Origin: a virus
Virus record (IMG/VR): IMGVR_UViG_3300001242_000003
Span: 1-63,296 of that record
Length of the DNA stretch: 63,296 nt
Reading direction: 5' to 3' (one strand)
Numbering within the stretch: position 1 is the stretch's first letter; each line of letters starts with the position of its first letter. The notes beneath the pieces were generated by a model. The model was given only the letters and a program-made list of their open reading frames with translations, had not been told where the DNA came from and ran no database searches. Below are positions 31,393 to 39,255 of this stretch, one piece after another. The translations under genes and the position numbers were made by a program.

Positions 31393-32231
31393 CTACTATT
31401 ATCAATATAAACTTAACTAAGCAGCCGTATGACGTTTATATAGGCCGTGGAAGCTTGTTTGGTAATCCGTTTTATATAGGAGTCCATGGCAATCGTAAAG
31501 AAGTAATAGAGTTATACAAACAATACATACTAAATAGCCCTGAACTACTCAAAGCTGCTAAAGCACTAAAAGGAAAAGTATTAGGCTGCCATTGTAAACC
31601 TGCTCCCTGCCATGGTGATATACTTGTAAATATAGCGAATGGAGTTTTAAAAGTGTATAATAAATTAATTATTGGCATTGATCAAAGTTACACCCGTACC
31701 GGCATTGCTATAGCTGCTGATGGTAAGCTATTAAAGGTTAGTAGCTTAGCCTTCAAAGGCCTTCATAGCCCCACAGAGAAGCGTAAACATCTAACTAATG
31801 TACTAACCCGTATACTTGACCTTAACGCTCACAAGGCTTCTGAGTGCTATGTCATATGCGAGCGTATAAGAACTTTTTCACACAACAACAATGATAATAG
31901 TCAAAATCAAATGTTTATTAGCACTAATTATATTAAGTCAGCTGGCGCTTTAGTAGCTACTATTGTAGATGTTGCTAATAGTTATGGTGTTAAAGTTTAT
32001 AGCGCAGACACAAGAAGTTGGAAAGCTCAAATTGTTGGTACAAGTAAAGCCAGTCAGTCCGGTAACAAAAAACTTGCTACTATTAAGCATGTTATAAATT
32101 TAGGTTTTAGCTCCAGTGTTACCTCAGTTAACAGAAATGGTAAAACTGTTTATGACGATGATGCCTGCGACGCTGCTTGTATTGCTCTATATGGCTTCCA
32201 CAAGAACCAGAAGTTGAAAATAGAGAAGTAA
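31380..32231 (+). CDS. DUF4326-RuvC-like fusion
   Basis: A 283-aa protein. Residues 15-85 match DUF4326 (YIGRGSLFGNP, LGCHCKPAPCHGD), a small phage-associated domain of unknown function. Residues 95-283 are an RNase H-fold RuvC-type domain with acidic residues Asp101 (GIDQSYTRTG), Glu161 (ICERI) and Asp260/263 (DDDACDAA). The RuvC part should resolve Holliday junctions during recombination or before packaging. The fusion itself is unusual. Confidence 0.75.
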   Translation: MQRLTTIININLTKQPYDVYIGRGSLFGNPFYIGVHGNRKEVIELYKQYILNSPELLKAAKALKGKVLGCHCKPAPCHGDILVNIANGVLKVYNKLIIGIDQSYTRTGIAIAADGKLLKVSSLAFKGLHSPTEKRKHLTNVLTRILDLNAHKASECYVICERIRTFSHNNNDNSQNQMFISTNYIKSAGALVATIVDVANSYGVKVYSADTRSWKAQIVGTSKASQSGNKKLATIKHVINLGFSSSVTSVNRNGKTVYDDDACDAACIALYGFHKNQKLKIEK

Positions 32232-32541
32232 GTTTTTATACCAAGCGTAAAATCAGAAATTGTTCTAATTTGAACCACAAGCGCTTTAAACCATTACCAC
32301 TTATATGTAAGAAGCAAAATAGCTAAATTGTTTTAATGGTAATAATTCTGAATCGGATTCCGAGAAATCAAGAAATATAAATTTGAACTCACTTGCTGGA
32401 ACATTGTAGACAGAGTTCTTGAGCGGATAAAAACAAGCAAAAGCAAAACTTCCAGAAAAACGTGTTAAACCCCTTATAGATCTTATATTTATATAATATA
32501 TAAATAAGTTTTGCTTGGTATAAAATATTTACTAAAAGCTA
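32232..32541. other. Non-coding, AT-rich structured interval (possible origin)
   Basis: About 310 bases without a convincing gene. It holds inverted repeats (ATTACCA near 32290 with TGGTAAT near 32338; GAATC/GATTC near 32350; GAACTC near 32375 with GAGTTC near 32410) and a very AT-rich near-palindrome around 32484-32510. A DNA-unwinding element or replication origin is possible. There are no repeated 9-mers that prove it. Confidence 0.35.
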
Positions 32542-32570
32542 TTTACAAACTTATTTGTTTAGTGTATAAT
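32542..32570 (+). promoter_or_regulatory. Sigma-A type promoter P5
   Basis: CTATTTACAAAC context; TTTACA 32542-32547, 17-bp spacer, TATAAT 32565-32570. A partial copy of the -35 region (ATATTTACTAAA) lies 17 bases upstream. Confidence 0.8.
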
Positions 32571-32617
32571 AGGAATTGTTAAACAAATTAACTTAGTAGC
32601 CGAGAGGAGCAAATAAA

Positions 32618-33403
32618 ATGGCAGAATATAAAAAGCAACACTTTAACAGTTTGGGTGAGTTTTATAACTATATAAGCATAACTAAAGAAAATAGTGTATT
32701 TGAAGGTAAAACTCTTACTTCGCTTGATACTTCAGAATGGTCTAAAGGGTTTACACTTACTAATAGTTTTGAGACAGCAGTTGAATTAATGCGGAATGGT
32801 TGGTCAGAAATGGCTAAAGATATTGAAGGTAAATTGCAAGCTAAAATTAAAAATATAAGCAATAAATCAACTCAGCGCTCTGTTTATGATGTAGTAGGTG
32901 GCAATTGTTCTGTGCCAAGATATTTACAGGGTGTACCAACTAACATGATAAACAAAAAAAGAGTAGTGCAAAAGCAAAAAGTTGTTACGCTAAATAAGTT
33001 CATCAACTATAGTGCTAGTGCAAGCACAGAACAAATAGTTGATGAAAGTGTAAAAGCATTGATAATAGTAAGGGAAATTGAAGCAGCAGGAATCAGAGTA
33101 AACTTAAATATAGTTCTTGAAGCGCAAAGTGGCAATGAAATAGCTTCACTTTCGATAAGAATTAAAAATGCTTCTGAAAGGCTTAATGTATCGAAAGTAG
33201 CTTTTCCATTAGTGCATCCTTCGATGCTGAGAAGGTTATCATTTAGGTGGATGGAAGTTTCATCAGTGATAACAGAAAAAGGTTTTATAGGTGGATATGG
33301 TTCACCGCTAAATGAAAGGAAATCAAAAGAGTATATGAACAAAAATGAAATTATGTTACCAAGTTTTATAAGAAGCGTTGAAGAGGTTGTAGCTAGTATT
33401 TAA
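32618..33403 (+). CDS. DUF7192-like phage protein, partner of the AAA+ ATPase
   Basis: A 261-aa protein with GAGAGGAGC ribosome site. The arrangement FNSLGEFYNYI, then EWSKGFTLTNSFETAVELMRNGW, a basic loop and a C-terminal alpha/beta domain with IVREIEAAGIRVNLNI and FPLVHPSMLRRLSFRW is the recalled pattern of DUF7192 proteins of virulent phages. It is regularly found next to a MoxR-type ATPase, as here. Function unknown; it may be remodelled by the ATPase. Confidence 0.65.
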   Translation: MAEYKKQHFNSLGEFYNYISITKENSVFEGKTLTSLDTSEWSKGFTLTNSFETAVELMRNGWSEMAKDIEGKLQAKIKNISNKSTQRSVYDVVGGNCSVPRYLQGVPTNMINKKRVVQKQKVVTLNKFINYSASASTEQIVDESVKALIIVREIEAAGIRVNLNIVLEAQSGNEIASLSIRIKNASERLNVSKVAFPLVHPSMLRRLSFRWMEVSSVITEKGFIGGYGSPLNERKSKEYMNKNEIMLPSFIRSVEEVVASI

Positions 33404-33441
33404 AAGTTTTTAAATTATTTTTAAAACTTTGCAAAAGGGGG

Positions 33442-33470
33442 TTTACAACCTCCTATTTTTGCTGTATAAT
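33442..33470 (+). promoter_or_regulatory. Sigma-A type promoter P6
   Basis: TTTACA 33442-33447, 17-bp spacer, TATAAT 33465-33470. The -35 box sits inside an imperfect palindrome (GGGGGTTTACAACCTCC), and a hairpin AAAGTTTT/AAAACTTT (about 33401-33430) lies just upstream. Confidence 0.78.
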
Positions 33471-33540
33471 TATAAATGTCAGCAGGGAATAATACATAGC
33501 AAGTAAAAATTAGTGCTAGAGAATAGAGGAGGAGCAAAAA

Positions 33541-34641
33541 ATGAGAAAAGTAACAGTAATGAGCACTGAAAGTAAAGTTTTAAGCATAGCGAAGAGTTTT
33601 AAATTTGAAGGCTGTGTAATGGTAACCCCGAAAGCTAGTCCGGATAAGCTTGTAAAACGCAACTACTACTTGGATAAAGTTTCTGGAAAACAATATTGCT
33701 ACTTTTCAGGCGATATCTACAGCTTCAAACTAAACACAGGAAGTAGCTTGGAAGCTTACGACATTGAGTATGAAGGCAGATATAGCGGAGATGCTGGAAG
33801 TTGGAGCAAAGGAAAAGCTGAAACACCGAAAAAAGTTCCGGCAGTTGTTGTAGAAGTTCCAAAAGCACATAAGGTTGTAGTTGAAACTGAAGGTGTTAAA
33901 CATGCTAAATATCAGCAAATACTAACCTGTGTAAGCGTAGATATTCCAGTTTACCTTTACGGCCCAGCAGGAAGCGGTAAAAACCACACTTTGCAACAAA
34001 TAGCTGAAAGCTTAGGGTTAGACTTCTACTTCACAAATTCAGTGCAACAAGAATATAAAATCACAGGCTTCGTTGATGCGGGTGGTAAATATCATGAAAC
34101 AGAATTCTACAAAGCATTTGTTAACGGAGGATTATTCTTCCTAGACGAAATGGATGCAAGTATCCCGGAAGTTTTGGTCTTGTTAAATGCAGCTTTGGCA
34201 AACAAATACTTTGAGTTTCCAAATGGCAAAGTGAATGCTCACAAAGACTTCAGAGTAGTAGCAGCTGGAAACACTGTAGGCAATGGTGCAGATGAACAAT
34301 ATACAGGGCGTCTGCAATTGGACCAAGCAACATTAGACAGATTCGTATTGATAGAATTTGACTACGACGAAAACATTGAGCTTGCACTTGCTAAGGGCAA
34401 CACTGAATTGGTTGAATTTGTTAGAGGACTTCGTAAACAAGCTTCAGAAAAAGGAATACGGGCTACATTCTCATATCGCTGTATAATCACAGTAACAAAG
34501 TTGGAAGGCAAAATGGAACTTAAGGAAATAATAGCGATCGGAATAATGAAGGGTTTTGATAAAGACACTGTAAACACCTTCGAAACTGACAGAACTAACA
34601 AATATAGCCAAGCATTATTTGCACTAAAAAAAGGAGCCTAA
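33541..34641 (+). CDS. MoxR/CobS-type AAA+ ATPase
   Basis: A 366-aa protein. Residues 1-120 are a variable N-terminal domain. The AAA+ core has Walker A GPAGSGKN (141-148, Asn in the usual Ser/Thr position, as in other phage members), Walker B LFFLDEMDA, sensor-1 VVAAGNT and an Arg-bearing LDRFVLIEFD. MoxR/CobS ATPases unfold or insert metals into partner proteins. It follows the DUF7192-like gene but has its own promoter P6. Confidence 0.85.
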   Translation: MRKVTVMSTESKVLSIAKSFKFEGCVMVTPKASPDKLVKRNYYLDKVSGKQYCYFSGDIYSFKLNTGSSLEAYDIEYEGRYSGDAGSWSKGKAETPKKVPAVVVEVPKAHKVVVETEGVKHAKYQQILTCVSVDIPVYLYGPAGSGKNHTLQQIAESLGLDFYFTNSVQQEYKITGFVDAGGKYHETEFYKAFVNGGLFFLDEMDASIPEVLVLLNAALANKYFEFPNGKVNAHKDFRVVAAGNTVGNGADEQYTGRLQLDQATLDRFVLIEFDYDENIELALAKGNTELVEFVRGLRKQASEKGIRATFSYRCIITVTKLEGKMELKEIIAIGIMKGFDKDTVNTFETDRTNKYSQALFALKKGA

Positions 34642-34654
34642 GGGCTCCTTTTAC
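34629..34654 (+). terminator. Intrinsic terminator of the AAA+ gene
   Basis: AAAAGGAGCC (34629-34638), TAAG loop, GGCTCCTTTT (34643-34652); the stem includes the last codons and stop of the gene. Confidence 0.8.
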
Positions 34655-34742
34655 CTTTGCATAAGTAGCCTTGTAAAGCTCCTGAAGGCTCAAGGCCAAG
34701 CGTTAAACATTAAGCAAATGGTTCTTATAGGAGGTTGTTAAA

Positions 34743-34910
34743 GTGGATAAAATAAGCCAGGAAGCAAATTCGCTTGCTTACAAAATTCCGTATAAATTAC
34801 TAAGGGAAATAATATATCAGTTAGGAGCAGGAAGCGCTACGGAAAGAGCAAACTTGGCTAGTGATCTTGAAAAGCTAGTTTCCGACGCTATAATTTCTGA
34901 TGCTAAGTAG
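34743..34910 (+). CDS. Small helical hypothetical protein
   Basis: A 55-aa protein, GTG start behind TAGGAGG. All-helical, acidic (SQEANSLAYKIPYKLLREII, ASDLEKLVSDAII). No family recognised. Its end overlaps a 25-codon membrane peptide ORF. Confidence 0.6.
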   Translation: MDKISQEANSLAYKIPYKLLREIIYQLGAGSATERANLASDLEKLVSDAIISDAK

Positions 34911-34977
34911 CGTAATATTTGATTTGCTCGTGATAATAGTTTTCCTTGTGTTAACAATGTTAGCTGAAAAAGAATAA
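34900..34977 (+). CDS. 25-residue single-span membrane peptide
   Basis: ATG 34900 overlaps the preceding stop by 11 bases, so translation may be coupled; there is no own ribosome site. The product is a hydrophobic helix (FDLLVIIVFLVLTML) with an acidic end (AEKE). Low certainty, but two other mini membrane proteins in this genome look alike. Confidence 0.4.
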   Translation: MLSSVIFDLLVIIVFLVLTMLAEKE

Positions 34978-34997
34978 AACTATTTTAGTCAAGGCTA

Positions 34998-35026
34998 TTT
35001 ACAAACTTCCATGGATTTGTTATAAT
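34998..35026 (+). promoter_or_regulatory. Sigma-A type promoter P7
   Basis: CTATTTACAAAC context; TTTACA 34998-35003, 17-bp spacer, TATAAT 35021-35026. Confidence 0.8.
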
Positions 35027-35067
35027 TAACTTAGTTAAAAAAATAGTTCTTGAGAGGAGAATGTACA

Positions 35068-35568
35068 ATGGGCAATATAGCTGGGTTATTATTGGTAGAT
35101 GGTAAACTACAGCTTGGAACGCATAATCATAATACTGAAGAGGAAGCGCAAAAACACCTAGAAAGACATTATGAAATGAATAAACAAAATTATGCTAACC
35201 GAAATCTTTTTGGTAAACCTGAAATTTTTGTAGGTAATGAGGCTAAAAATAAAATGTGGGAAAGAGAGTATAATAAATTATCTGACGATTATAAATGGCT
35301 TATGGGTGTAATAGTTGGTGATGAAATGATAGAGCTTGATTTATATCAACGTAAGCCAGTACAGAAAATAATGGATATAGTGATTTACAGATTGTTTAAA
35401 GAGGGGTTCGGAAAAACTTGTACAAGGTGTGGCGGTACCGGAGAATATAGCTTCAATCGTATGGATGGTACTAGATGCTTTAAATGCCATGGTAACAAAT
35501 TTATAGTGCCTAAATTAACTAAAAAGCTTAAAAAGCAAATAGCAGAGCATTTTAACCAGATGATTTAA
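35068..35568 (+). CDS. Hypothetical protein with DnaJ-like zinc motif
   Basis: A 166-aa protein starting at ATG 35068 behind GAGAGGAGA. The C-terminal half has CTRCGGTGEY and CFKCHG, two CxxC(x)G knuckles like those of DnaJ zinc domains. The N-terminal half is Asn/His rich (THNHNTEEEAQ). It may be a chaperone-like or nucleic-acid-binding early protein. A terminator follows at once. Confidence 0.65.
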   Translation: MGNIAGLLLVDGKLQLGTHNHNTEEEAQKHLERHYEMNKQNYANRNLFGKPEIFVGNEAKNKMWEREYNKLSDDYKWLMGVIVGDEMIELDLYQRKPVQKIMDIVIYRLFKEGFGKTCTRCGGTGEYSFNRMDGTRCFKCHGNKFIVPKLTKKLKKQIAEHFNQMI

Positions 35569-35598
35569 CCCTCAAGTGAGGGTTTTATTTATTTGTAA
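35569..35598 (+). terminator. Intrinsic terminator
   Basis: CCCTC (35569-35573), AAGT loop, GAGGG (35578-35582), then TTTTATTTATTTG. Confidence 0.82.
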
Positions 35599-35611
35599 AT
35601 GAGGTTAAACA

Positions 35612-35929
35612 ATGAAGTTTAATAATTCATATTGGACGCCTAAAACTAAAATACAGCTATTGCAGCGCTGGGTGTTAATTCACAGTATAATTTATTATCG
35701 CTTAAATACTTCCGTTATTTCAGATGCTATGTATGATAATAACTGCAAGCAACTTGTTAGAGCTATAGAAAAGCAGCCGGAAGCTTTTAAGCAAACAAAA
35801 TACTATTATGTATTTAAAGGGTTTACGGGTGAAACTGGTTTTGATTTATATAGTAAGCTAAAGCAGCCCGATAAATCCAAGTTACAACAACAGGCTGAAT
35901 ATTTGGTGTATAAGTTTGGAGGGCGTTAA
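35612..35929 (+). CDS. Hypothetical protein (105 aa)
   Basis: A basic, Lys/Gln/Tyr-rich protein with GAGGTT as ribosome site. WTPKTKIQLLQRWVLIHSIIYYRLNTSVISDAMYD, cited here in part, resembles the start of small phage proteins related to NAD-dependent ligase N-terminal helices (the 'YYxxxxSxIsDxxYD' pattern), but the ligase core is absent. Function unknown. Confidence 0.6.
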   Translation: MKFNNSYWTPKTKIQLLQRWVLIHSIIYYRLNTSVISDAMYDNNCKQLVRAIEKQPEAFKQTKYYYVFKGFTGETGFDLYSKLKQPDKSKLQQQAEYLVYKFGGR

Positions 35930-35931
35930 TA

Positions 35932-36402
35932 GTGGCTAAAAGACCAATGAAATTTTACTTTAAGAACGAAAGAGAAGTTATGTTGGATTTAGGTTTAAAG
36001 CCCGCAAAAGGCTCTGGTAGTGGGTGGATAGAAAAAGAAGATGGTGAAAATGATTATGTTTTAGCTCAATTAAAAAGCACTGATGCTAACAGCATAAGAA
36101 TAAGAATGCTGGATATTGAAAAACTTGAAGCTCATGCTAATACAAGCCACAAAATACCAGTATTTATAGTTCAATTCTTAAAATCAGGTGATTTATTTTT
36201 TATGGCTAGGCCGTTAGACTTACCAGCTTTAGCTAAATATATTGAAACAGGTAAATGTAAAGCAGTTAGTTCCATAGAAATTGAGGACAAGCCAGTTAAT
36301 AAACCGACTAAGGTAATAAGTTCCGGCAGTAAAAATAGGAGCAAATTTTGGAATGAAAAAGCTGAGCAGCGGGAGAAGGTGAAGCAAAAGTGGCGGAAGT
36401 AA
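35932..36402 (+). CDS. Putative PD-(D/E)XK-type protein
   Basis: A 156-aa protein, GTG start. The order Glu before GSGSGWIEKEDGEND, then YVLAQLKST, a His-containing helix and IPVFIVQFLKSGDLFFM resembles compact PD-(D/E)XK nucleases or Holliday-junction resolvase-like phage proteins (E...D...QLK). The C-terminus is very basic. The nuclease reading is an inference from pattern. Confidence 0.55.
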   Translation: MAKRPMKFYFKNEREVMLDLGLKPAKGSGSGWIEKEDGENDYVLAQLKSTDANSIRIRMLDIEKLEAHANTSHKIPVFIVQFLKSGDLFFMARPLDLPALAKYIETGKCKAVSSIEIEDKPVNKPTKVISSGSKNRSKFWNEKAEQREKVKQKWRK

Positions 36403-36761
36403 GAAAAGTAGATATTAAAACAGTTTGCAAGTATAATGGCCATAGTATTAAAGCAAATGAGGCAGTTGATCTCTCATTGAAGTTCGGATATGATCAACTT
36501 GTAAACTACATACAATTGGTTCAGCTGTTGAATGAAAATATTAATATTATTTCAAAAATAGGCGATAGCAAGCCTATAAAGCTTGGAATATATACGCTGA
36601 AAGAAGTTAAGATTGATAATGACGGTGAAGCGGTTATAAAGTTTAATAGTACACTTAGCTATGTAGAAGCTGACAATTTAAACAAGTTAGCTGGTGAGAT
36701 GCTTAAAGTGCGCTTTAAGGCTGACGTAGAAATAGAAAATGATGGAGAGGATGAAGATTGA
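36390..36761 (+). CDS. Hypothetical protein (123 aa)
   Basis: GTG start overlapping the previous gene. It is acidic at the end (EIENDGEDED) with alternating strands and helices. No family recognised. It overlaps the ThyA start by 4 bases, so these genes are co-translated. Confidence 0.6.
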   Translation: MAEVRKVDIKTVCKYNGHSIKANEAVDLSLKFGYDQLVNYIQLVQLLNENINIISKIGDSKPIKLGIYTLKEVKIDNDGEAVIKFNSTLSYVEADNLNKLAGEMLKVRFKADVEIENDGEDED

Positions 36762-37588
36762 GCAAAGCTGATAATATGTTCATTAAAATGTGCAGGGATA
36801 TTCTTTCAAATGGAATTAGCTCAGAAGGTGAACAGGTAAGGCCAAAATGGGAGGATGGAACTTCAGCTCATACTATTAAAAAGTTTTGTGTTGTTAACAG
36901 GTATGACTTATCAAATGAATTTCCTATACTTACTTTAAGGCCTACTAATTTAGAAGCTGCAATTGACGAACTGCTTTGGATATGGCAGAAGAAATCAAAT
37001 AATATTAAGAATCTTGGCAGTAGTATTTGGGATAGTTGGGCTAATGAAGATGGCTCGATAGGAAAAGCGTATGGATATCAGTTGGGTATTAAGCATGAAT
37101 ACCCAGAAGGATTATTTGACCAAGTTGACAGAGTATTGTATGATTTAAAGCATAATTCCTATAGTAGAAGGATTATAGTGAATATGTACAACCACAATGA
37201 CCTACATGAAATGAACTTATATCCTTGTGCATATAGTATGACATTTAATGTTACCGGTAAGAAACTTAATGCGATACTAAATCAGCGATCACAAGATGTT
37301 TTAGTTGCAAATAACTGGAATGTATCCCAGTACGCTATATTAATTCATATGTTCGCACAAGTAAGCGATCTTGAAGTTGGCGAATTTGTTCATGTTATTG
37401 CCGATGCTCATATTTATGATAGGCATGTTCCGCTTGTGAAAGAGCTTATTCAGAGAACTTCATTTCCAGCTCCGAGACTAAAAATAAATGTAAGTGTAAA
37501 AGATTTTTATCAATTTAAAGTAGATGATTTTATGCTTAAAGATTATAAGCACGGAATGCAGATTAAAAATATTTCAGTAGCTATTTAA
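36758..37588 (+). CDS. thyA: Thymidylate synthase
   Basis: A 276-aa ThyA, TTG start. Conserved sites: Glu71 (DELLWIW), catalytic Cys157 (NLYPCAYS), QRSQD (176-180) and Asn188, the Asn that binds the uracil ring of dUMP, then ADAHIYDRH. It methylates dUMP with methylene-tetrahydrofolate. The Asn contrasts with Asp182 in the TS-like part of the fusion at 22306, so the two paralogues should use dUMP and dCMP respectively. The C-terminus ends with the usual Ala-Ile type residues. Confidence 0.92.
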   Translation: MSKADNMFIKMCRDILSNGISSEGEQVRPKWEDGTSAHTIKKFCVVNRYDLSNEFPILTLRPTNLEAAIDELLWIWQKKSNNIKNLGSSIWDSWANEDGSIGKAYGYQLGIKHEYPEGLFDQVDRVLYDLKHNSYSRRIIVNMYNHNDLHEMNLYPCAYSMTFNVTGKKLNAILNQRSQDVLVANNWNVSQYAILIHMFAQVSDLEVGEFVHVIADAHIYDRHVPLVKELIQRTSFPAPRLKINVSVKDFYQFKVDDFMLKDYKHGMQIKNISVAI

Positions 37589-37620
37589 TATTAAGCATAT
37601 TATAGGAAGGTGAATAACAA

Positions 37621-37878
37621 ATGCGATTAAATGTTTATCAGCTTAGAGAAAAAGGCAAAGAATTCTGCCAAACGGAAGGTTCCGAACATTATAAAAGTAG
37701 CGGAGTTGAGCCAATTGATCTAATGGTTTCAAAAGGCGCCATTGAAGGATTTTGTGTTGGCAATATTATTAAGTACGCAGCTAGGTTCAACAAAACAAGA
37801 AATCTAGAAGATATTAAAAAGATCAGTGATTATGCTCATATACTTGCTGGGGTTGAGCTTGCAAAACAAGAGGAATAA
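37621..37878 (+). CDS. DUF3310 protein, possibly cut short by an in-frame TAA
   Basis: An 85-aa protein of the DUF3310 family (SEHYKSSGVEPIDLM, GFCVGNIIKYAARFNKTRN, LEDIKKISDYAH), small phage proteins often near nucleotide genes. After the TAA at 37876 the same frame stays open for 26 more codons (EERELKRLELIKAYE...) to TAG 37957 with a typical coiled-coil tail, so the TAA looks like a recent nonsense mutation or a readthrough stop. Confidence 0.8.
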   Translation: MRLNVYQLREKGKEFCQTEGSEHYKSSGVEPIDLMVSKGAIEGFCVGNIIKYAARFNKTRNLEDIKKISDYAHILAGVELAKQEE

Positions 37879-38087
37879 GAGGAACGAGAGCTTAAGCGCC
37901 TTGAATTAATTAAAGCTTATGAATGTAACAAATTGCTACAAACTGTTGAAAAACAATAGCGCTTGATATAAGCTAACCTAGAGCTGTATAATGGCATTGT
38001 AAAAGGCTAATAGCTTTTTTAAATTGCGGTAAAAATAGCTCAAATTAAACTTTATTCAAATTTAGTTAAAAATATTACTAAAAAGTA

Positions 38088-38116
38088 TTTACAAAGTTAG
38101 TTCTATTTAGTATAAT
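38088..38116 (+). promoter_or_regulatory. Sigma-A type promoter P8
   Basis: GTATTTACAAAG context; TTTACA 38088-38093, 17-bp spacer, TATAAT 38111-38116. A weak hairpin with T tract (AGGCTAATAGCTTTTTT, about 38004-38020) ends the preceding unit. The rest of 37960-38219 shows no gene. Confidence 0.8.
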
Positions 38117-38219
38117 AGTATTCAAGTAAATAAACCAACCGGAAAGCACCCTGCAAAAAGTATTTGGGGTAATGAGCGGATAAGGTTTAAAAATACAAAT
38201 TTAAAAGGAGGCCATAAAC

Positions 38220-38807
38220 ATGGCAATTAATTGGAAGCCCGGCGAGGCAGTAGAAGCAATTAAAAACGGAGATGGCGCAGCCATAAGTGACATTGGTAAA
38301 AGGTTCCCTAATTTTACAGTAGCAGCAGCTATGGCGCTGGCAGGTAGCCCGGATGGATTTTTAAGAATTCTTGAAGCACTTCCGGAAAGGGTTACTGTAA
38401 GAGTTATTGAAAGCGTTATGAAGGGTGATGCCACTGATGAAGACGGCGATAGCGATGGCGGCGAAGAAAAAGTTAAGGACAAGCCTGCAAAAGAGCCTAA
38501 ATTGACCAAAGCTGGTTTAATGAAAAAGACGCCTAAAGAACTTGTGACCCTGGCGAAAGCTGCTGAAATTGAAATCATGTCCACTAAAAAGTTTAAAGCT
38601 ATGGACGATGATGAAAAGAAAGAAACCCTTGTAGCTGCAATTCTTAAGGCTCAGGCTGCTGCTTCAGAGGTTGACGAAGACGAAAAGCCGGCTAAGAAAG
38701 ACAAGCCCAAGCAAAAAGAAGATGATGGTTGGGGCGATGATGAAGAAGATGAAAAGCCTGCCAAGAAAGACAAAAAAGCCAAGGACGATGACGACTGGGA
38801 CATATAA
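38220..38807 (+). CDS. Acidic/Lys-rich early protein
   Basis: A 195-aa protein with AAAGGAGG ribosome site and its own promoter P8. The N-terminal 75 residues form a helical domain (WKPGEAVEAIKNGDGAAISD, GFLRILEALPERV). The rest is low complexity with Asp/Glu/Lys repeats (DEKPAKKDK twice, ending DDDDWDI), like SSB or DNA-mimic tails. GC content is higher than in its neighbours. It could act on the nucleoid or on host DNA-binding proteins; function unknown. Confidence 0.65.
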   Translation: MAINWKPGEAVEAIKNGDGAAISDIGKRFPNFTVAAAMALAGSPDGFLRILEALPERVTVRVIESVMKGDATDEDGDSDGGEEKVKDKPAKEPKLTKAGLMKKTPKELVTLAKAAEIEIMSTKKFKAMDDDEKKETLVAAILKAQAAASEVDEDEKPAKKDKPKQKEDDGWGDDEEDEKPAKKDKKAKDDDDWDI

Positions 38808-38829
38808 GTTCCCTCGTTAAAACATAAAC

Positions 38830-38866
38830 AAAGCAAGCCTGACTTATTTAAGGGCTTGCTTTGTTG
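38830..38866 (+). terminator. Intrinsic terminator
   Basis: AAAGCAAGCC (38830-38839) pairs with GGCTTGCTTT (38853-38862), 10 bp, then GTTGT. Confidence 0.78.
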
Positions 38867-38886
38867 TAAAAGTAAGGAGTGAAGCA

Positions 38887-39255
38887 ATGGCAAAGATGAC
38901 GTTAGAAAAGCTGTTAGTATTAGATTTAAGAGTTGAAGGCAATGAAGAGCTTCTTAAAACCGGTTTATCCAAGCTGAAATGGCTTGAAAGATTTGAAGCT
39001 GACGAAATAACGATAGATGTTTTAGAAAAGCTATACAGTAAGCTAATTAAAAAATACCCAGCACATATCGGGTATATACAAGATGCTGGTGATAATAGTT
39101 GGGTATTTATGATTAAGCATAAGGAAACACATACATGGATAAATACAGTGTATGGAATAACATTATTTGAAGGAATGGCTAAAACAATTTTAACCTTTTA
39201 TGGTTATTTTATAAAAGAAAATCCCTTCCATGATACTAAAAGGGGGAACAAATAG
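38887..39255 (+). CDS. Hypothetical protein (122 aa)
   Basis: It starts behind AAGGAGTGA. Helical first half (EELLKTGLSKLKWLERF), then a beta pair around SWVFMIKHKETHTWI. I know no family for it. It overlaps the RNase H start by one base. Confidence 0.62.
   Translation: MAKMTLEKLLVLDLRVEGNEELLKTGLSKLKWLERFEADEITIDVLEKLYSKLIKKYPAHIGYIQDAGDNSWVFMIKHKETHTWINTVYGITLFEGMAKTILTFYGYFIKENPFHDTKRGNK

Noticed and set aside
32140-32325. Open frame overlapping the end of the RuvC fusion and running to 32325
   Set aside because: No start with ribosome site and basic low-information composition; most likely chance.
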